11,250 nucleotides of DNA from contig CAZWZG010000098.1 of NCBI GenBank assembly GCA_964638245.1, forward strand, positions 1 to 11,250. Direction: 5' to 3'. The notes beneath the pieces are model-generated. The model was given only the letters and a program-made list of their open reading frames with translations, was not told the origin of the DNA and searched no databases. Position numbers and translations under genes: made by a program. Of this stretch, positions 7,030 to 11,250 are shown piece by piece. Each line of letters opens with the position of its first letter. Positions within the stretch are counted from its first letter, which is position 1. Source of the stretch: CAZWZG01 sp964638245 (lineage in GTDB: Bacteria; Pseudomonadota; Alphaproteobacteria; Rhodobacterales; Rhodobacteraceae).

Positions 7030-8232
7030 ATGGTTGTCAAAGTCTTAGTCGGCACCCGCATCCGGGAACGGCGCACGCAAATGGGACTTCGACAGGCGGC
7101 ATTGGCCAAGGCCTGTGAGATATCGCCGAGCTATCTCAATCTCATTGAACACAACCGGCGCAATATCGGCGGCAAGCTTTTAAGCGAAATCGCCAAGGTT
7201 CTGGAAACCGAGCCTGCCAACCTGCGGGCAGGAGCGGCAGCAACGACCGTTGATGCTTTGATGACGGCCGCTCAATCGTTCCCGGCCAGTGAAGCCGAGC
7301 TGGAGCATGTCGACGATTTTGCGGCGCGCTATCCGGGCTGGGCCAAGGTCGTTTCCGAGCAGGGGCGCCGTATTCGCTCGCTCGAACGCAACGTGGCCAC
7401 GCTTACGGATCGCATGAACGAGGATCCGGTGCTAAGCGATGCGATGCACGACATCCTGTCGACGATCACAGGCATCACATCGGTGATCGACATTCTGAGT
7501 GATGACGAGGGTGTGGACCCCGAGTGGCGCGTTCGGTTCTTGCGCAACATGCGTGAGGACAGCGAACGATTGACCGAAGCCAGCCGATATATGGCGGCGC
7601 GTCTGGATGGTGGGGCCGACAAGGAAACGGTCGTGCAATTGCCTGAAGATGAGTTGATGGCATGGCTCGAAGAGCAGGGCTTTCGGATCGCAACCCTTGA
7701 AAAAGGATGGTCGGTCGAAATGGCGTTAAGCGAAGCCAAGGCGCAGCTGTCACCCGACGCGGTGCTTGTCGCTGAAACCTTCCTCAAACGCTATGCAGAA
7801 GATGTGGCACTGGTACCGCTCGAGCCATTGGAGGCCGCGCTTGGCAACGCGCCACCCGATCCATCCGCTCTGGTGCGCGAATTCGGGGTGTCCTTGCCGG
7901 TGATATTTCGGCGCCTGGCATCGCTGCCAGAAAAAAGGATGCGCCCGTCCATGGGGTTTGCAACCTGCGATGCCACGGGCACGATCGGATTGCGCAAATC
8001 CATCGACGGGTTCCCGATCCGCCGTTTTGGAACACGCGACAGGCTCTGGCCCCTTTTTGCGGCACTTCAACGGCCTTTGACGCCCATGCGCGAACGCGTC
8101 GAAGCGGACGGGCGCTATGGCTATCCGTTTACGGTTTATGCGATTTCAGAACCCGTCGAGACGATGGTCTACGATCGGCCTGCCGCATTCGAAGTGACGA
8201 TGCTCGTCGTGCCAGACCGCGGGGTGTCCTAG
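7030..8232 (+). CDS. XRE-family regulator, ScfR/DUF2083-like, with pseudo-HisKA segment
   Basis: Probable DNA-binding regulator of the neighbouring genes; 400 residues. An XRE helix-turn-helix occupies about residues 9-60, with recognition segment ISPSYLNLIEHNRR. Residues 134-193 form an unexpected segment that aligns ungapped with the HisKA region of the kinase in this window, with His at 140. The C-terminal third (about 281-393: EFGVSLPVIFRRLASL, then FGTRDRLWPLFAALQ) resembles DUF2083, the acyl-CoA-sensing domain of short-chain fatty acyl regulators (RamB, PrpR, MccR types). The IrrE-like M78 peptidase motif HExxH often found mid-protein in that family is absent. I prefer the ATG at 7030 (AGAGG six bases upstream; usual distance to the helix-turn-helix) over an in-frame GTG at 7009 without a ribosome binding site. 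It is divergent from the importer operon and 79 bases ahead of the receiver gene. Helix-turn-helix is firm, the rest moderate. Confidence 0.85.
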   Translation: MVVKVLVGTRIRERRTQMGLRQAALAKACEISPSYLNLIEHNRRNIGGKLLSEIAKVLETEPANLRAGAAATTVDALMTAAQSFPASEAELEHVDDFAARYPGWAKVVSEQGRRIRSLERNVATLTDRMNEDPVLSDAMHDILSTITGITSVIDILSDDEGVDPEWRVRFLRNMREDSERLTEASRYMAARLDGGADKETVVQLPEDELMAWLEEQGFRIATLEKGWSVEMALSEAKAQLSPDAVLVAETFLKRYAEDVALVPLEPLEAALGNAPPDPSALVREFGVSLPVIFRRLASLPEKRMRPSMGFATCDATGTIGLRKSIDGFPIRRFGTRDRLWPLFAALQRPLTPMRERVEADGRYGYPFTVYAISEPVETMVYDRPAAFEVTMLVVPDRGVS

Positions 8233-8275
8233 GTTTTGACAGCTTCGCCGCACTGGGCAATAGTGCTGAAAAAGA

Positions 8276-8288
8276 CCGGGATACCCGG
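8276..8288 (+). other. Short hairpin before receiver gene
   Basis: CCGGG and CCCGG pair as a 5-bp GC-only stem around an ATA loop, within the 79-base gap between the XRE gene and the receiver gene and nine bases before the GGGAGGAG ribosome binding site. No T-run follows. It may tune translation or be chance; low weight. Confidence 0.3.
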
Positions 8289-8311
8289 CACAACAAGGGA
8301 GGAGATCGGCC

Positions 8312-8680
8312 ATGGGCGGGAGGGTCCTGCTGATCGAAGACGAACCGAATATCACCGAAGCGATCCGGTTCATTCTGGCGCGGGACGGCTGGGTTGTGGA
8401 TACCCATGCCAATGGCGCGACCGCCATGGATGCGATTGCTGCGCAAACGCCGGATGTCATCATTCTGGATGCCATGCTGCCCAACCGCTCGGGATTTGAT
8501 ATCCTGAGCGAAATCCGCGCGAGCGATGACTTTGCGGAACTGCCCGTTCTGATGCTGACCGCGCGCGGTCAGGATCGCGACCGCGAACGTGCGGAAACGC
8601 TGGGGGCAAACCAGTTCATGACCAAGCCGTTTTCAAACGCGGACGTTCTATCGTCCGTGCGAACACTGGCCGGGCAATGA
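8312..8680 (+). CDS. Single-domain response regulator (receiver only)
   Basis: A CheY-like receiver of 122 residues with no output domain. All catalytic positions are present: acidic pocket E9-D10-E11 (LLIEDEP), phospho-acceptor D53 (VIILDAMLP), T83 (MLTA) and K105 (TKPF). The protein ends right after the last receiver helix, so it must act through protein contact or phosphotransfer. A strong ribosome binding site, GGGAGGAG, precedes the ATG by seven bases. The stop codon overlaps the start of the next gene (ATGA), and the kinase follows two genes on, so it is probably the kinase's direct partner. CrbR and CbrB, the usual partners of such kinases, carry DNA-binding domains; this one does not. 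Candidate downstream partner: the XRE protein. The receiver identification is firm, the partnering is inferred. Confidence 0.95.
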   Translation: MGGRVLLIEDEPNITEAIRFILARDGWVVDTHANGATAMDAIAAQTPDVIILDAMLPNRSGFDILSEIRASDDFAELPVLMLTARGQDRDRERAETLGANQFMTKPFSNADVLSSVRTLAGQ

Positions 8681-8931
8681 AGCCGCCGAGCGGACCCCTG
8701 TTTCTGGCACGCCGCACGTATCGGCGGCGCAGGCTGGTTGATGCGATCCGTTTGCTTCCGATCCTTGGCGTGTTCCTGTTCTTCTTGCCCCTTCTCTGGG
8801 GGCAGGGCGCGTCAACGACCACCGGTCTGTTCTATCTGTTCGGTGCTTGGTTCTTTTTGATCCTTGCGGTGGGCGTGGCCACCACCGCCATGTCGCGCAT
8901 GGTGAATGATGCGCAAAGCGACGACCCCTGA
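8677..8931 (+). CDS. Small two-helix inner-membrane protein, unknown
   Basis: 84 residues. A basic N-terminus (ARRTYRRRR at about 11-19) precedes two hydrophobic segments, roughly 25-42 (LLPILGVFLFFLPLLW) and 50-69 (GLFYLFGAWFFLILAVGVAT), and an acidic tail ending SDDP. By the positive-inside rule both ends should be cytoplasmic. ATG overlaps the receiver stop (ATGA), and its own stop TGA shares one base with the ATG of the kinase, so translation of all three is coupled. I do not recognise a named family. In position and shape it recalls the small two-helix proteins encoded just before SLC5 symporters (YjcH/DUF485 before ActP; DUF4212 before other acetate or solute symporters), which suggests an accessory subunit of the kinase's transporter domain. 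That is inference. Confidence 0.85.
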   Translation: MKPPSGPLFLARRTYRRRRLVDAIRLLPILGVFLFFLPLLWGQGASTTTGLFYLFGAWFFLILAVGVATTAMSRMVNDAQSDDP

Positions 8932-11250
8932 TGCTGTCGTTCAACGCCGTCATCGGGATTTGCCTCGGCTATGTGATTTTCCTGTTCGTCGTGGCGTACC
9001 TGGCCGAGCGGCGGGCACAAAGCGGAGCTGGCGGCTGGGTCAACAGCGCTTGGGTCTATACACTTTCGCTTTCGATCTATTGCACGGCATGGACGTTTTA
9101 TGGCGCGGTCGGTTACGCCGCGCGATCCGGTCTGGAGTTTGTGACCATCTATCTCGGGCCGACTTTGGTGATGATTGGCTGGTGGGTGATCTTGCGCCGA
9201 CTTGTGCGGATCGGGCGAGAGCAGCGGATTACATCGATTGCCGACCTTATTTCATCGCGCTTTGGTAAATCGAATATGTTGGGTGTGCTGGTCACGTTAT
9301 TGGCTGTGATCGCGGCGACGCCTTACATCGCGCTTCAGCTTCAATCGGTGACGCTTTCGCTGGCCGTTTTCAGCCCGGAAAGCGAGACGTTTGATCCAAA
9401 CAATTCCGGGCTTTGGATTGCGGTTGGCCTGGCGGTTTTTACAGTCATCTTCGGGACGCGCAGCATTGATGTGAACGAGCGGCACCACGGTGTTGTGACA
9501 GCGATTGCGGTCGAGGCGGTGGTCAAGCTTGTTGCCCTGATGGCGGTTGGCATCTTCGTCGTCTGGGTCCTTGTCGGCGGGGCCGAGCCAATGGTTGCAA
9601 TGATCGCGGACTCTCCGATTGATGTTTGGGAGCTTCAGCCGTCGCGCTGGATGACCCTGACGTTCCTGGCGGGGGCCGCTTTCTTGTGTCTGCCGCGGAT
9701 GTTTCAGGTGCTGGTGGTTGAGAACGCCGACGAGCGACAACTGATGACGGCTAGTTGGGCGTTCCCGGCGTACCTGTTTTTCATGAGCCTTTTCGTTGTG
9801 CCTATTGCCGTCGCGGGGTTGGCCCTGCTGCCGGAGGGGTCGAACCCTGACCTCTTTGTGCTGACGCTTCCCTTGGCGTCGGGGCGCGAAGGGCTGGCCA
9901 CGCTCGCATTTTTGGGCGGGTTTTCCTCGGCAACATCGATGGTGATTGTGGCCGCACTTGCGTTGGCGACAATGGTTTCGAACCACGTGGTGATGCCGAT
10001 CTGGCTCAGCTCGAACCAGGGCGGTGCGGTCGTTTCGGGTGATGTGCGCGGCGTTCTATTGATTTCACGGCGCATCACGATCGCTGTGATCCTGCTGCTT
10101 GGGTATCTTTACTTCCGACTATCGGGCGGCGGCGCGGCGCTGGCCGCGATCGGTCTGATCTCGTTTGCAGGCGTCGCACAGGCCTTGCCCGCGCTTTTGG
10201 GCGGGATTTTCTGGCGTGGGGCCAATCGGATTGGCGCTGCGGCCGGATTGATCGCGGGTTTTGCGATCTGGGCCTACAGCCTTTTTCTGCCCAGCTTTGG
10301 CGCGGACGTGGTGTTTTCGCAGACCATGATGGAGCAGGGGCCTTGGGGGATTGCGGTCCTGCGACCGCAAGCGTTGTTCGGGATCACTGGATTGGATCCG
10401 GTTGTCCATGCCGTGTTTTGGTCAATGACCGTCAACACGTTCCTGTTTGTTACCGTTTCCCTTGCCGGGGTTCCCACGCCGCTGGAACGGCTTCAGGGCG
10501 CGACTTTCGTCAATGTCTCTCAATTCTCGGAGGGGATGCGGGGCTGGACGCCGTCGGCAGTGGATTCCGAAGATATCCTCATCATGACCCAGCGCATTAT
10601 CGGCTCCAGTCAGGCACAACGCCTGTTTGCGCGCGAAGCGGAGGCGCAGGGGAAGACCGGATTTCTGCCGGATGTGACGCCCGAATTCCTTGAGCGGATC
10701 GAGCGGGAGATGGCAGGCTCGGTTGGGGCCGCAACGGCCCATGCAATGATCGCGCAATTGGCGGGTGACAACCGCGTGTCCGTTGAAGACCTGATGCGTG
10801 TGGCCGACGAAGCGCAACAGATCATGGAGCATTCAAGCCAATTGGAGCAGAAATCCAAAGAGCTTGAGCGCACGGCGCGCCAGTTGCGTGATGTGAACGA
10901 ACAGCTTGTCGCCCTGTCCGTGCAAAAGGACGGGTTTCTGAGCCAGATCAGTCACGAGTTGCGCACGCCCATGACCTCGATCCGGGCCTTTTCGGAAATC
11001 CTGATGGATGCCGAGGCGATGCAGGGGGCGGACCGACAGCATTATGCCGGGATCATTTCGGATGAGGCCAAGCGCCTGACCCGGCTTCTGGATGATCTTT
11101 TGGATCTGTCCGTGCTTGAAAACGGACAGGTGGAGCTGAACCCCGAGGAGGCCACGCTTGGCGCGGTTCTGGATCGAGCGACGCGCGCGGTCGGCGGGAC
11201 GTCGGGCAACCTAACGGTCGAGCGGGATGCCGCGCGCGAGGCGGTGGCGA
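8931..11250 (+). CDS. SLC5 transporter-domain sensor histidine kinase (CbrA/CrbS type), 3' end outside window
   Basis: Inner-membrane sensor kinase; 773 residues are visible and the ATP-binding domain lies mostly beyond the right edge. Residues 1 to about 530 are a sodium/solute symporter (SLC5) domain with about a dozen helices and the family segments YCTAWTFYGAVGYAARSG, RITSIADLISSRFGKS, GTRSIDVNERHHG and FSSATSMVIVAALALA. Residues about 538-615 resemble the STAC linker (TQRIIGSSQAQRLF, then a Gly-Ser/Ala-rich end). A coiled coil follows (about 616-670, Glu/Gln/Leu-rich), then HisKA with phospho-acceptor H675 in SHELRTP. I see no room for the PAS domain that CbrA and CrbS usually carry between STAC and HisKA. 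CrbS controls acs in Vibrio and Pseudomonas; CbrA controls carbon/nitrogen use. The start overlaps the previous stop by one base. Whether the SLC5 part transports or only senses is unknown. Confidence 0.95.
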   Translation, partial: MLSFNAVIGICLGYVIFLFVVAYLAERRAQSGAGGWVNSAWVYTLSLSIYCTAWTFYGAVGYAARSGLEFVTIYLGPTLVMIGWWVILRRLVRIGREQRITSIADLISSRFGKSNMLGVLVTLLAVIAATPYIALQLQSVTLSLAVFSPESETFDPNNSGLWIAVGLAVFTVIFGTRSIDVNERHHGVVTAIAVEAVVKLVALMAVGIFVVWVLVGGAEPMVAMIADSPIDVWELQPSRWMTLTFLAGAAFLCLPRMFQVLVVENADERQLMTASWAFPAYLFFMSLFVVPIAVAGLALLPEGSNPDLFVLTLPLASGREGLATLAFLGGFSSATSMVIVAALALATMVSNHVVMPIWLSSNQGGAVVSGDVRGVLLISRRITIAVILLLGYLYFRLSGGGAALAAIGLISFAGVAQALPALLGGIFWRGANRIGAAAGLIAGFAIWAYSLFLPSFGADVVFSQTMMEQGPWGIAVLRPQALFGITGLDPVVHAVFWSMTVNTFLFVTVSLAGVPTPLERLQGATFVNVSQFSEGMRGWTPSAVDSEDILIMTQRIIGSSQAQRLFAREAEAQGKTGFLPDVTPEFLERIEREMAGSVGAATAHAMIAQLAGDNRVSVEDLMRVADEAQQIMEHSSQLEQKSKELERTARQLRDVNEQLVALSVQKDGFLSQISHELRTPMTSIRAFSEILMDAEAMQGADRQHYAGIISDEAKRLTRLLDDLLDLSVLENGQVELNPEEATLGAVLDRATRAVGGTSGNLTVERDAAREAVA

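Noticed and set aside
8236..8499. Plus-strand open frame of 87 residues overlapping the receiver start
   Set aside because: Out of frame with the complete receiver domain; Cys/His-rich shadow translation without a ribosome binding site.
9297..9986. Minus-strand open frame of 229 residues opposite the SLC5 domain
   Set aside because: Arg/His/Gln-rich translation typical of antisense of hydrophobic codons; the plus strand encodes conserved SLC5 segments throughout.

Overview
The window looks like a chromosomal segment of an alphaproteobacterium, most likely a member of the Rhodobacteraceae (roseobacter-type). This rests on high GC, coding-dense DNA, the character of the proteins (a roseobacter-like Acs, a HAAT-family ABC importer with a Tat-exported binding protein, a ScfR-like XRE regulator with an 'SPSYLNLIEHNRR' helix-turn-helix) and compact Shine-Dalgarno spacing. 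I see no mobile elements, tRNA, rRNA, CRISPR array or foreign-looking composition. No stretch above 300 bases lacks a gene.

Left half (1-6799), all on the minus strand and read right to left: a Tat-exported periplasmic binding protein, then LivH- and LivM-type permeases, LivG- and LivF-type ATPases, and finally acetyl-CoA synthetase (acs), which runs off the left edge. The permease and ATPase genes are separated by 0-11 bases and form one operon. Acs follows after 80 bases that contain a strong hairpin. A second, almost perfect 13-bp hairpin sits between the binding-protein gene and the permeases.

Right half (7030-11250), all on the plus strand: an XRE regulator with a C-terminal region resembling the short-chain fatty acyl-CoA regulator (ScfR/DUF2083) family, then a stand-alone receiver domain, an 84-residue two-helix membrane protein, and a sensor kinase of the CbrA/CrbS type (SLC5 transporter domain, STAC linker, HisKA). 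The kinase runs off the right edge. The last three genes overlap by ATGA-type junctions. The two transcription units diverge from a 230-base AT-rich intergenic region holding an inverted repeat and likely promoters.

Biological reading: CrbS-type kinases are known to control acs in gammaproteobacteria through a DNA-binding response regulator. Here the response regulator has no DNA-binding domain, while the adjacent XRE protein carries a segment that aligns without gaps to the HisKA (phosphotransfer helix) region of the kinase in the same window. My leading hypothesis is that the kinase signals through the lone receiver to the XRE protein by docking on that pseudo-HisKA hairpin, and that this circuit controls the divergent importer-acs operon. 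The sequence supports the parts and their arrangement; the wiring and the substrate (acetate or another short-chain carboxylate) are inference.
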